Shown here one piece after another: positions 1 to 11,881 of a DNA stretch of 64,000 nt. The notes under the pieces are model-generated. The model did not search any database. It worked only from the letters and a program-made list of their open reading frames with translations, and had not been told where the DNA came from. The number at the start of each line of letters is the position of its first letter. Position 1 is the stretch's first letter. A program made the position numbers and the translations under genes. The stretch is from Vandiemenella viatica (lineage: Eukaryota; Arthropoda; Insecta; Orthoptera; Morabidae): the NCBI GenBank assembly GCA_031002005.1, contig CM061918.1, forward strand, positions 64,204,531-64,268,530, written 5' to 3'.

Positions 1-2860
1 AATTTTATTACATAACCCAATTATGCTCCAAGATTACCAAAGATATTATTGTGTTATAAAATTATTAATCAGATGAATGCATTTATTGATCATGTGTATG
101 TTTGAATACAATCATATAAAATCTCTCTCCCTTTCTAAAATCTTTCAGTTTCTTAGGTGAGAAGTAATGTTAATTCAGATACAACAACATGAAAAGTGAT
201 CCTAACACCAAATATCATTTCTTTTCTATAAGTGTTGGGTAATGTGTCTGACTAAATATATGGCCTTAGAAAAGAAACATGCCTGCCATTAACAGAACGA
301 AGTAAACGTAACAAATGCGATAAAGAGATAAAGACATTTTGTGATTAAAATTAATTGTGAAAAATCAGAAATAAAATTAAATACGAAAAAAGTAACAGAT
401 ATGAAAAGTATGCTGTTTGTAAATTAACATTATCATTTCTTTTGGCATTTAAACAATCTCAACAGTAACACTAATACCAAACACATTCTCTATTTTGGTA
501 AGTTACAAAACAATTCTATTCTACATATCAATAGGGCATTTGTGAGGGAGGGGAATAGCAAAATGATAAAAGTTACGCAATTAATTTTAAAACAGAAAAA
601 TGATGAACTGACAAAGGGAATGCAGGAAAAAATATTTCAAATGTGGAAGAGTTAAGAGTAAAGAGAAAATTAAAAATTCTGCTGAGAAGCACTCTGACAT
701 AAAATAAAAAAGTTCATTTCCAATTTGGAGTTTTTTTTTCTGTTGGTTAATCAAAAACCAACAAGAATCACAAAAGATGCTATGCTTAAATGCCAAAGTT
801 AATTTCAGGATAAGATTAAAAAATTCCCAATATTGACAAGTGCTCTTGCAATATTCAATAAACACTTTCCTGAGGCCTTATTTCCCCTAACAAACATTCT
901 AATCACTAATAAACCTTTCAGTATCAAGTGGCAACAAAGTCAGAGATCAGCAGAATTAAGTAAATACAGAGAAAGGATGTTCATTAACTAGGATGTGCAG
1001 GGTCTATGGAAATGATAAGAACAATGAAATTCTAGATAATCCCATAACCAGTTACAAAAACCAAGAGAGCTGCATAGTGGTTTTAAGATTTTTGTTTCTC
1101 ATTAATATTCTGTATTATTTCAAAGTAATTTTTCTTTGAATTTGATCCAAAAATAGGTCAAGAAGTAATATTTGGTATGAAAAATATAATGATGAATAAG
1201 ACTGCGTACTTGCAGTAAATCTTAAAATTTTCTGCCGCCGCCACCATCACCTCTTTGCCTATAGTTGACTGTGTGCTCCATAACAACTAAATGACATTCC
1301 ATTCTTTGTTGATTGAAATTCATTGCAGCTTAGATTATTTACAAAGACTGGAAATGAAACCACCCATACAATAGAAGATAAAGAACATATGCACGCACAC
1401 ATTTTTCAGGTGAGAGTTTAGAAAACCGGAATTTAGTCTTGGATCCTATGAAATATTACACCACAATATTACTACTCATCCACAAGGTGCCAATTAATTA
1501 ATTATTAGAATAGAATAGATCAGCTCTCTTTGATCCCATGTGTTCATTTTGAGAATAATAATCTTTAAATATTTTGTCAGAAATCACTATAAGAATTCAC
1601 AATGTTTCCAAAACATTTGATTACTTAAGAATCATGATTGGTCTGCTGCATTTTCAAGCAGTGAACAAATTACATGGAAGATGAGTCATGTCAGTTTTTA
1701 CAAACTTATTTTAGCATACCTGGTATCACTAAATAACAAATATAATCTTCACCTTTGTAGCTTCCATACTGATGATAGACACACACAGAAGTAGATTTTT
1801 CTTACAGAATGTATTATACTCATTAAAGCATCCATGCACAACACTGATGTATCTCTGACATATGTTAAGGAAGCCTCTATCATGACAGTTCAGTAAAGCT
1901 GACATTGCTAAGTACCTACATTTTCTGGCGTAGTAAAATACTACTTAACAATGAACCTAAACACTACTTAGAACTTGCATGTCCGCTAGTTGTTGAGTTA
2001 TAAACCCACTAACCCACAACTAGAGATGCAGAGTCTTCTTTCAGTTATCAATCCAGAGATTGGTTTGTAGCAGAGCCACTTCTCTACCTTCCATTTTAAT
2101 TATACATAGCTGCTGCATTTCATATTCATAATTTGGTTCACATAACTTTATCTTCCCTTTCGCTGTGGTTTTTTAGTTAGTTTTACCGTATGTATGGAAA
2201 ATACTGAAACATTTTCCACCATTATACAGTGGAGAGGATATTCTTCATGTAAAGGTTTAAAATTTTAATACCTTAGCATATAATTTGATAATAACATATT
2301 AACAATTGTGGTGGAGAATTGTGTGTTTGAAATTGGGAATTAATCTGGTCGGCACTCTATCAAAATAGAGAATATTGTGGATGAACCCACTGCAGGTTAT
2401 GATACAGCACTGAAAAGACAGTTAGTGGTTTTACAGTTCTTATGTTTAATTGTGTTCAAATTGACCATGAAAGTTACCTCGATACCATACTAAAAGTTTA
2501 ACGGTGTTAAAAGATCAGACTTCTCCATTCATGCGATTGCAGGTAAAAACTCTTCCACATGGGAACTGTTTACGAGTTTTTCCACACATACTCGAACCAC
2601 ACAAGCTGTTGCACCATGTGGCCCTGTTGCCACCTCTCTCCACAGTCTGCTTGCTCTTTTCTTCAAAGACATTCATCTCCACCCAACACCATCAATAGTC
2701 CATATATCGATATACAAGGCTTACTACGCTACACAATACACATACAGGAAGTGGTGAAGATAGTTTCCATAGTCTTCTGACTACTACAGAGGGTTATGAG
2801 GGAATCTAGCTATAAAATAATTAATTTAATTTAATTTAGTTTCAATAGAGCACAGGCTCC
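1..2860. other. AT-rich sequence downstream of PSAT1, no gene recognised
   Basis: I see no supported coding exon, RNA gene or clear repeat here. The sequence is AT-rich and CpG-poor. A short minus-strand frame near 1228-1331 ends in a glycine run, but it lacks a convincing splice acceptor and is listed among the rejected items. Confidence 0.5.
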
Positions 2861-2906
2861 GGTGGCATTTCCCAACACCTGCATCTTCCCCCTATTATGC
2901 AGCCAA

Positions 2907-3384
2907 CTACATTTGCCCTCTACAAATTTTATCTTTAAATTCTTTCAACGTTTTCGGTAAATTATTCATCATCTCTCCTGGCAACTCATTCCAATCCCTG
3001 ACACCCTTACCTAAAAAAGAGAATCTTCCCACACCCATGTGCCTGAAATCAATTGCCAGCTTGTGGCCATGGTCATCTTTTCCCTTCCAAGCACTACTTT
3101 TCATACCTATTGCAATATTTTTCCATGCCTCATCACCAGCATACGCCCTGTACACTCCCATGACCCTCCTCATCCTCCTCCTGTCTTGCAATGAATACCA
3201 TTTCAGCTCCTTTATCATGTCCATCACTGATTGCATTCTGCGATAATTTCCAGAAACAAATCTAGCAGCCCTTTTTTGCACCCTCTCCAACTCCTGTATT
3301 TAATATGTAAAATGAGGGTCCCATACTACACTACCATATTCGAGCAATGGTCTGACCAAAGTTTTGTAACCAAACTTCCTCACT
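2907..3384 (-). pseudogene. LINE reverse transcriptase C-terminal relic (copy 1)
   Basis: The minus strand encodes the end of a non-LTR retrotransposon reverse transcriptase. Reading from about 3384 it gives a LEYGSVVWDP-type motif, then an in-frame TAA, then ERVQKRAARFV, followed by the SLQDRRR segment and the terminal GVRDWNELP segment typical of the CR1/jockey group. The 127-codon part from 3290 to 2907 is open. Only the tail of the protein remains, as expected of a 5'-truncated, decayed insertion. Related relics lie at 3541-3900, 38440-38890 and 48500-48965. Assignment to a reverse transcriptase tail is secure; the exact clade is not. Confidence 0.85.
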
Positions 3385-3540
3385 TTTCTCGTCTTAGTTA
3401 GTTGCTTACTTCATTATGGTGCCAATGGCCTGGAACCACACTGCTGAATATGGCCTGGAATTCCTTCTCCCTGTCTTTTCCTGTGTCTAATAACCTTAAC
3501 ATTGTTGACATGTAACAACATAAAGGGGGAAAAAAACCCT

Positions 3541-3905
3541 TGGTGAAAGTACTAAAGAGAGAGGCAGCTAGATTTGTTTGCAGGAATGACCATAAAACCC
3601 TGACAGTAAAGGATATAATATAGAAGTTAGGAGTTGGATTGGGAGTCATTAGAAGCCATGACATTGATGAAGAGAGTATAGAAGGTATTAGGCTGGATAT
3701 GAAACCCGAATGGATATTGGAAGACGAAGGAGTAAGATGTGGAAGGGAAGAAAGGGATGATCATAACTGTAAACTTGATTTCAGGCATCTGGGAGTGGAA
3801 ACATTTTCATTTGTACATAGTGGAGTTAAAATGTGCTGAATAACTTACCTCAAACACTGAAATCATTCAAACACTGAAATCATTCAAACTGAAGATTCAT
3901 ATGAT
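3541..3905 (+). pseudogene. LINE reverse transcriptase C-terminal relic (copy 2)
   Basis: The plus strand reads LKREAARFVCRND, then degraded sequence, then a DDHNCKLDFRHLGVETFSF segment that corresponds to the DDHGHKLAIDFRHMGVGRFSF segment of the relic at 2907-3384. Stop codons and frame changes interrupt it. It lies head-to-head with that copy, with their 5' sides about 150 bp apart, so these are separate insertions or an inverted pair. Confidence 0.75.
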
Positions 3906-4233
3906 TTAAAAGTAGGAATGCAATGAAACTGCCAGCATAGCATAGGTTCCACTGTAATTGATAATAGTAATAATATTTGTACACACTGGAGATAATGTCT
4001 GTATGAAGCAATGAACATGACTGTCAACATTGGTGTCTGCAGTTATACATGCTGGTGAAGCATTGTTTACACTATACTACTAAATAAAGTGTAAAAATCT
4101 TAATCCACAAAATACCATGACTCATTGTACACCAGAGCCTTACTGGAATTTTGTCATTGATGGCTTTCCATGCTATTTCTTTCCATTTTGTCAGTTACAA
4201 TCACAGCATCGAAACTCTGATGTATCATCTCAC

Positions 4234-4239
4234 TTTATT
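4234..4239 (-). promoter_or_regulatory. Candidate PSAT1 poly(A) signal
   Basis: On the minus strand this is AATAAA, about 100 bp downstream of the long-frame PSAT1 stop codon at 4340. It is the nearest canonical hexamer I saw, but cleavage at this place is only inferred. Confidence 0.35.
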
Positions 4240-4339
4240 CTTGGGTTCTGTATCCCTTACAGGAGAATAAGCAGAAAATACCAGTATTTGATAAAAATTG
4301 GTTTGATTCCATTTTAAGGTTTTAGATTATTAAGGCTAG

Positions 4340-4607
4340 TTATGAAGACAGAAACAGGCACATACCATCAGAAAGGAGAGAAAAAAGAGCAAAGACAGTA
4401 AAATAAATTAAATTTCTGTAAGAAATTAGAAAATATATTTCTCCAGTATAAAAACAATATTGTAAAACACAGATTGGAATGTGACTGTTTAATGTTCCAA
4501 TGTTACTTGGCATTGTCCTGTGGAACTCATTCATGTAGTCAACCAGTAATCCCACCTCTTCAACAGTTATTGCATTGTACAGGGATGCACGAATACCACC
4601 AACTGAC
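4340..4607 (-). CDS. PSAT1: Phosphoserine aminotransferase, last identified coding exon
   Basis: This exon encodes the C-terminal end of phosphoserine aminotransferase, the PLP enzyme that converts 3-phosphohydroxypyruvate and glutamate to O-phosphoserine and 2-oxoglutarate in cytosolic serine synthesis. It follows a CTTGCAG acceptor, and its first base completes the Arg codon of the conserved GHR. The text then reads SVGGIRASLYNAITVEEV and continues to YMNEFHRTMP, where animal homologues normally end. In the family the GHR and GGxRAS residues contact the substrate phosphate and carboxylate. The frame instead runs about 50 further hydrophobic residues to TAA at 4340. A TAA one frame away (4503-4505) would end the protein at the expected length, so a one-base deletion or a missed splice is possible. 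Identity is firm; the true C-terminus is not. Confidence 0.93.
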
Positions 4608-5629
4608 CTGCAAGCATGAAAAGTGTGAACAGACAGATTACTCAGAGAAACATAATTCAAATTCCTGTGACAGGATGAAAAGCAAACAATTAATGAATTA
4701 TAGCCACCAAAGGAAATGCAAGTAAGAATTAAGTGCTGATTTATACATCAAACAAACCAAGCAACTAAGGCTGGTTAATGAAGTTTTCAAACAATAACCT
4801 CTCATTCAAATAAAGGAAGTTTTTTTTGGAATAATTATGCTTTCTTTTCCATTAAAAATTGCTTGAATCACTGTTCCAGTTTCAAATATAAAGTTTTGAT
4901 GGAAAACTTTTGTTTCAAAGAGAAAAAATAATAATAATAATTTTCTTTACTTGAAATTTGTAAACACATTTTTAGAAAAGAATATGATGTTCAAACAAAC
5001 TACATAGTAACCTATGTCAATTGGTTAACTACAGTAAATGAGTAGTAATACATTTTTCTTCATAAAATAAAACACATGGCTTAGAGGAAAGGTTCCTGAT
5101 CCTGTTCAGTACTGAATTTTTAAGTTAACTGATTTATACACAGCATTTATAATTATCAGAAAGTAAGTAATTAGTACATTAGTCACAAAAACTCATGGAT
5201 TTTATTACAAAATTTCTTAATATTTAAAAAACTACAAATCTACTATGCTTAACCGCTTGATATAATGTTGTGAACATTCTTTAGATTGAACTATTCTTCA
5301 CAGTAATCTTGCAAATTAGAGGAAACAATAAAAGTTTAGCAACATTTATTTTTATCATGAGAAGTATGTTAAAAGTAATTAAAGTATATTGTATTAATAC
5401 ATGAAAATTCCAGAATTTTTTGTATGATTCATTACTACAGTATATACAATAATGTAAGACTAGGCTAAGCACATGTCAAACTACTGCTGCAATACCAGAC
5501 ACATACCAAAGTTAAATACGGCCTGGCGAAAAAGAAATAATTTTTTAAAAATTGTCTTTGTCTTTGATAAGTGTTGTGTTTATTTTCTCTCTTCTTTCTA
5601 TTATAATATTATTAGTTTATTTAAGTTAC
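4608..5629 (-). other. PSAT1 intron (about 1.0 kb)
   Basis: This is the sequence between the GTAACT donor of the 5630-5737 exon and the CTTGCAG acceptor at 4607. It is AT-rich and CpG-poor. I recognised no repeat or RNA in it. Confidence 0.85.
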
Positions 5630-5737
5630 CTGTGTCCCTTTAACTGCAACATTCCCCTCTTCTTTGCTCCTTCAAGAAACTTTGCCTCCAGTGTAGCATC
5701 ACCTCCACATATTCGGAAAGGCACATTCATTCGACTC
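5630..5737 (-). CDS. PSAT1: Phosphoserine aminotransferase, penultimate identified exon
   Basis: A 108 bp minus-strand exon follows a TTTCCTAG acceptor and ends at a CACAG/GTAACT donor. Translated in phase it reads SRMNVPFRI, then a short variable stretch, then [18 protein letters not shown]. It matches the animal PSAT segment that begins SKMNIPFRIG and ends LKGHR. One base completes the Arg split from the upstream exon (GTCAG/G) and two bases are left over for the Arg of GHR. This phase (1 + 105 + 2) fits both neighbours exactly, so the exon order is reliable. GHR belongs to the substrate-phosphate site in this family. Confidence 0.95.
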
Positions 5738-6170
5738 CTAGGAAAGTTAAATCATTTTTTAAAAATTTTAAAAAAATTGCATATCTTAAGTTCTATCAAT
5801 AATTTGAAACCCCAGTCAAATCAACTACAATTTTTCTTCCCTCAGTTCTGGCACAAATTTGGTTTAAGCAGCATGTTACAATGATTCCATAAAACATAGG
5901 TTTACACTAGTTTGTTACCAGTTTAATGCAATGGATGGAAACATGAAAATCCATAGCTAACATTATTTTGCAATAGAGACTAATTTTCAGACTAAAATTT
6001 TCTGGATTTGCATGACAAAACAACTGATCAATAAGGCTGTCAGAAAAAAAAATATTCCCAAAGAAAATGTAATATTTTCACATTTTCTCAAGTCAGGATA
6101 AGGGTCCAATGTTTGTTACTATGTTAAAAAGCATGTACAAAACTATAGTCAATGTGAAATTTTCTTATTA

Positions 6171-6537
6171 CAGTAAAAGTCCGGTTATCCGAGTTCCGAT
6201 TTTCCGAGCCACCGGGTTAACCAAGGCAAATTTTTAAAATATGATAGGGAAAGCACAGCAGCTGCCATAATGATGCTACAGTGTTGGCGCTCGCTAAGAA
6301 GAGAAACAAAATTATGACACAGAAGACAATTAAAGATTTTTTTGGGAAGTGATTGTAATTAATGTACAAAAAAACAACTATATTGCTTCACAAATTAGTT
6401 TTACACTATAAATAAATTGTATTATTTCAGTTTCAATTCGTTTTTTGATTCATTCCTTGACCTCCGGTTATCTGAGTTTTTTGTTATCCGAGGTGGCCCC
6501 GGTCCTGTTTACCTCGGATATCAAGTTCCTATTGCTG
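6171..6537. mobile_element. pogo/Tigger-like DNA transposon relic with TA duplication
   Basis: The ends are inverted: the left starts CAGTAAAAGTCCGGTTATCC, and the right, read in reverse, starts CAGCAATAGGAACTTGATAT and continues into CCGAGGTAAAC. Both sit next to TA dinucleotides (6169-6170 and 6538-6539), the Tc1/mariner/pogo target. Repeated GGTTATCCGAG blocks occur inside both ends. At 367 bp the element is far too short to be autonomous. It retains the end of a coding frame, annotated separately. Confidence 0.75.
6257..6352 (+). pseudogene. pogo-like transposase C-terminal fragment ending in a PIP-box-like motif
   Basis: This open frame of about 31 codons inside the pogo-like relic ends AKKRNKIMTQKTIKDFFGK and TGA. 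QKTIKDFF fits the PCNA-interaction pattern QxxhxxFF and follows a basic KKR patch. Pogo transposase is known to carry a C-terminal PCNA-binding motif, which supports both the family call and the direction. The rest of the transposase is deleted. Confidence 0.6.
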
Positions 6538-8460
6538 TATTATTACACTTAAAAACTGCCTCATCAGCTGAGGAATTGTGATGGTGTTGGGCTCTCAAAG
6601 CTAGGTTTTTTTGTTTAGGCCATTGTGATGGAAGAAACTATGATCATTCAAATTTATAAGTACTGTAGAAATGGTTGGTGCAGCACCATTCTTGTGTACT
6701 AAAGTCCTAAGATAAACCCCAAACTTATACACCGTACATTTAGTTAGACCATACTGATTGAAGTCGGCAATTTGTCTGTAAAACAGGAACACTAAACTCC
6801 ATGCTCGCTCGTCTTACTGTCTTTCAGAAGAGTAAGTCAGCAAGTGGTTTCGTCATATACTATGCACTATACTCAACAAAAGTTGTTAGTCATTTACAAG
6901 CATACAACACTTACATAGCTGGGCACAATTAATAAAAAATTCAACTTTGTTAGTTGTTAATCTGCTACTTAAAAAGTTAACTTTGATAATCGTTAAAGGG
7001 TTACGTTTTCAAAAATTTAACACAATTTCAGTTATCCATTAAAAGTTAACCATCAACAATACATCTACCCAATGTCCCTCTGAAAATTGTGTTCTTAAGG
7101 GCATTCCATGTTTTAATCAACTTCTCAAATGTATCGGATGCTACAATATGTAGTAGAATCATATTGTCAACAAAATAGTTATAATGCATTGGTCCACACC
7201 AGCTTGAGATACACTGATGTCTGTGACTATGATGCCAAAAGATTCACCAATGCTTTGTTGATGTAACATTTTTATTAACAGATGGAAATAAAAAAAATTG
7301 CTGCTATCTACATCAGAAACAACAGCCCTTAAAGAGGGCTTTAAATTGTTTTTCCTTATCCCACAAATTGACCCTGCCCCATACTTTTTCTTTAAACTAT
7401 AGAAATTTGGATCTGTGCATCCTTTTCATGTAATGTTCAAGATTCTTAATGTTAAAAATATGAGTCTTGACTGTAGAAAGTTTAGGCAAACATATTTTGA
7501 ATTAATAAATCAATTGTTCTCCCAATCTTGATTTAAATGCAATATAATTGCATATATATGGCAAAGGATTTTAATATTGCTATTGCTAGCATTTCAAATT
7601 TCACTAAGAGTTTCCATGATTTAATCATGTAACAAATATCAATTTAATTTATTTCACTAAAAAGTGGCACTATATTAGTAAAAAAAAAAGTTATAAAAAT
7701 ATTGAAATCAATCACTGATCAAATCTGAAATGTGTAGTGAGTGCTGGTTTTCAGATCTAAAATACAAGGTTGATGTGAGATATCAGTGCTTGTGAAAGGT
7801 TATTTGAGTACTGCATGAGGTTGTTTGTAGCATACACGACCACTACAAATGCCAAGACTGTAAGGAAGGGAAGGGTTGGTATGGAATTGATGGCAGCTGT
7901 CAAAATTTGTATATATTTGGTAGAAGAAGTCCAGATTTAAAATATATTTCACATTCAAAAGGAACATTAATTTATTGGTGGTTGTGGGGGGAAATTTATA
8001 AGTGAATTTAATTAAAGTTAACAATGAACTAAAACTTTATTCTTGTCATTTAATAATGATAACTGTGAATAATATTATTTCCTTCAGTAATACTGTGGCA
8101 ACCATCTAAATTCAGTAATGAACATCTAAATTAGTTGCAATCAAGTGTCAAAAGAACTTATTGTTCAGAATATTGATTAATCATGCTAATCACACTCAAG
8201 TATGTTATTATCTCCACTATCAGTTTCTGTCATCATCGTCTGTTTCACAACCAGAGATTTAAGACCATTTCATCTGATTTCATAATTTCTCAGAAGACAA
8301 ACTACTATTACTATCAACAATTTCTTGACATGTCTACCTCTATATTAGAAAAATTTTCATTTAAATTCTTTCAGTTTGTGAGGTAACATGTTCAGAGTAT
8401 CTTTTGATGATTTATCTCAGTCATTTACTCTGCTAAAAATTTTCCAGTCTCTTATGTTAT

Positions 8461-9381
8461 TGTAACGGACGGTTTTTAGACATATTATTTAGTGGTTAAA
8501 TATTAATACTTAAGTTGAAAGCAACATCCCGTACGCACGTGAAGAGTTTGCGTGAGGTTAGCCATGTTTTGCAGATGCAAACGTCAGCAGATGCCAGGAC
8601 GGATGGCGATGACCGGGGTGACGACCGATCGAACATCTAGAATGTTTGGCCATCGGGATAAATTATGAGCGATGGTACGCACTCACTCTCTTCTGGAACT
8701 GTCAGTACTGCAGGGCAGAATCTATGTCAGTTTAACGGTTAGGGTGCCTCTCTCCATAGATGGGTCTCACGTCATGGCCGATAGCAGGTACCATCGCTAC
8801 CAAGACTAGCTGCTAGCCATTCTCCATTGTAAGTAATGGATCCACCATCTATACTTTTAGTAGATCATTAACATCAAGTAACTATGGCTTCAGTGATAAG
8901 TAACATTGGGGTTAGCCTAGCAGGCAGTATTCATTTGGATGTATTGGTTACAGTCAAGAGTGTATAATAAATGCCTATCGTAGCAGTTAGACGCCTCGTC
9001 TATCGTCATAGAAGTAGAAGAACCTATAGCTAGCCATAGCCCAGTTCAATGATGATTGCATAGTACTATTCTAAAGCAAAGGGTCATGTCCTTAACCATG
9101 TGGTGTCAGTTATCCTGATTAACAGTAATCTGTCTAGCCGCCGTACTGCGAGGAGACAGCAGAAGATCGCCAAGGGCAAACTCTGGGAATACTTCGCACA
9201 GGTCAGTACCTAGAATCTGGTCAGTTTCGCCAATGCCACATTGCGTTCACAACTGCAACAACCTCCAGCATTAAGCCCTAGGCCAATACGAGCGATCACA
9301 CACAGTGCCATAATGGGAAGCGCGGCCCACCACTCAACCATCCTGTCAACTAATCGACTAAGCCCATAATGGTCGGTTACA
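8461..9381 (+). mobile_element. Solo LTR of an LTR retrotransposon (921 bp)
   Basis: The block starts TGTAACGGAC and ends GTCGGTTACA, giving the TG...CA termini and a short imperfect inverted repeat of an LTR. The same four bases, TTAT, flank it on both sides (8457-8460 and 9382-9385), as expected of an integrase duplication. It is much richer in CpG than the intron around it. An AATAAA-containing stretch near 8965 could be the LTR poly(A) signal, which sets the plus orientation. No gag, pol or second LTR is present, so this is a recombined solo LTR. Gypsy or BEL origin cannot be decided. Confidence 0.75.
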
Positions 9382-9971
9382 TTATCCCTACAAACCAAGT
9401 TCTTCTATCTTATCAGTTACCAATTATATACAACTGTAACTTCTACAAGCAAATCCTTAGCAACCCTTCGACTACTGTATTTGAAACCCAAAATAAGAAT
9501 CCCATACTACATTGCCATACCAAAGATGGGCCCTGAACAATGCCACAATGTTGATTCAATGCTAATAAGAAAATGAAAAAATGCTCTAGATAAAAAGGCA
9601 AATATAGATAGAATCACCATATTGGCTGGTAAAGTACTTCAGGAAAATTTCATCTTCCTTTGTATTGCACCAGAAAATTAAAAAAAAAGGCTGGAGGTTT
9701 AAAAAAGAATGCCAAAACATTTCCTGAAATATCAAAAAATATATTTAAATTATGATTCCATGACAAAATTGTTTCTATGATAAAACACTTCTGCAGTATT
9801 AGGATCATCAAGAATGGTTGTTCTGATGATGAAAATTCCTCCATCTTTGGAAGCTAGTAAAACTCCAGTAGATTTTTTTTTTTTTGCTAATATTACATGT
9901 AGATTTCAAAAGAATGATCAAAATCTTATATATATATGTATAGACGTGTGTTAACCTATTTTTAACTTTTC

Positions 9972-10930
9972 AGCCACCACTACCTAGCACAGATCACTGG
10001 TCTTTGTGTATGGAAGTAGCATGGAGTTTCCTGTCATGCACAGCGTTGGCCAAATGTTGATAGCTGTGGGGATGTGGGAGATATGATGGTTAAAACTGGT
10101 CGATGCAGGGAATTTTCGTATTTCAACCAAAGACATGTGTCTCTTTATATGTCATTCTGCTGCCACAACAACATAGAATAGACCAATGGTGTTTGTGTGT
10201 GGTAGTGGTATCATGTCCCCTATCATGTACTGTGGTGGTTAGATGTCGGTAGCTATGGGGGTGAGGGAGATATGGTGGTTGAAAGTGGTCGAACTGCGGC
10301 ACTTTCATATTTATACAGAAAACCCATTGATAATGATGTTGGCCAAATTGGTAGTGTGAGAGATATGGTGGTTGAAAGTGGCCGATCAAGGATATTTTCG
10401 TGTTTCGACCAAAGGCATGTGTCTCCGTATATGTCACTCTGCTGCCACAACTGCATAGCATAGACCAATGGTGTTTGTATTTTGTAGTGGTATCATGTCT
10501 CCTATCATGTGCTATGGTCATTAGATGTCGGTAGCTATGGAGGTGTGGGAGTTGTAAGTGGTCAACCTGCGGCACTTTCATATTTTCTACGAAAAACGTA
10601 TGTGTCATGGTGTATCATTTTTCAGCCAAAACTATCTAGCGCAGATCACTGGTGTTTGTATGTGGTAGTACCACAAAGTCACCCGTCGATAACAACATTG
10701 GCCAAATTTCGGTAACTGTGGTAGTGTGGGAGATATGATGGTTGAAGTTGGTCGATCAAGGATATTTTCGTATTTCAACCAGACATATGTGTGTCCGTAT
10801 ATTTTACTTTGCTACCTGAACTACATAGTGCAGATGACTGGCGTTTGTGTGTGGTAATAGCATCGAGTCTCCCATCGTGCACTATGGTGGTTAGATGTTG
10901 GTAACTGTTAATACAAATACTTTACAAAGA
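9972..10930. repeat. Satellite-like tandem array, unit about 180-200 bp with a longer alternating period
   Basis: The phrase ctggtgtttgt(g/a)tgtggtag recurs near 9991, 10187, 10469, 10646 and 10838. The phrase ggtggttagatgtcggtagc recurs near 10232, 10513 and 10883. A gttgaaagtggtcgat...ttttcgtatttcaacca block recurs near 10099, 10375 and 10745. The spacing alternates, so two sub-unit types are probably interleaved. The array produces spurious overlapping ORFs on both strands, including one of 161 codons. I do not recognise the family. Confidence 0.75.
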
Positions 10931-11881
10931 CAAACGATGTCGTGGGTACCAGCTAGTTCAGTAATAAAATGATTTCAGAGGGTCAAGAGATAATGAAAAA
11001 CTAAAAAAGTGAAACATGATTACTGGGCTGTTCAGGTATGAATAAAGTGTTTACTTTAGTTTTCAAAAATCTTTGAATACATTCTAAGTCAGAATTTCAA
11101 TTATCAATTGAAGTGAGTTCTAGTGGTAACTTATGTGAAATTGTTGGAAATTTTCAAGATTTTGGAGGAATAGAGGAAAAATTCAGTTTTTTGGTTACAT
11201 CATATGGCAGACAGAAAGTAATCATAAATCAGGACATTGTAGGCAAAAACATTAAACCTACTGACATGGAAAACCACAGTTATGATTCCAGATAAAAAGC
11301 AAATGAGTATTCAGAAATTTGTTTGAAGCTATTGTTGTTTGGTGTTTTCTATTTATGATTTTTTTAAGCTTGGAGCTAACTAAGAAATAGGCTAATGTAA
11401 GCCATTCAATATTACTTTTTTGATTTTTTGTTTGTTAGTTACATAATGCTTTGGTAACTGCAGAACACAACAAAGCTTATGTGCTGTTAATAGAAAAAAT
11501 ATTGATGTAATATTGCCTTAAGAAAACATTTTAATAAGTTTCCAAATAATCTCAAACTTTTTGTGAATTATTATTTGCCCTTAAAAATATATTCTAATAT
11601 GAAAAAAGAAGGTCATACATATAATATAGGACTACATTTCTGTAAATAATTTCCATGGCAATCAGTACTTTTATGTCATATTAAAAGTTATTGAGCTTCC
11701 AACTGGGAAACTACATCAGTCTGATTTATTACTTCAATAACCACTCCCTGACTTCATCTTAGGGAGATGATATATTGCTAGTATTTTTTTTAATTTTCTC
11801 AAATAAAAATATATTTTTTATCTGATATATGGTACTCTCCAAATGTTTCGGCTAGCATAGTTTGTGCAGTACATTTCTCAC

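Larger units (their letters stand above)
5738..11881 (-). other. PSAT1 intron (about 6.1 kb) with inserted elements
   Basis: This large intron lies between the GTGAGA donor below 11882 and the acceptor above 5737. It contains a pogo-like relic (6171-6537), a solo LTR (8461-9381) and a satellite-like array (about 9972-10930). The remaining AT-rich parts (5738-6170, 6538-8456, 9386-9971 and 10931-11881) show nothing I can name. Confidence 0.85.

Noticed and set aside
1228..1331. Minus-strand mini-frame of about 33 codons ending in RGDGGGGRKF and TAA
   Set aside because: An in-frame stop lies just upstream, no convincing splice acceptor joins it to another exon, and I recognise no protein.
10123..10608. 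161-codon minus-strand ORF rich in His and Thr
   Set aside because: It is a translation of the satellite-like array; the same phrases recur at each repeat unit.
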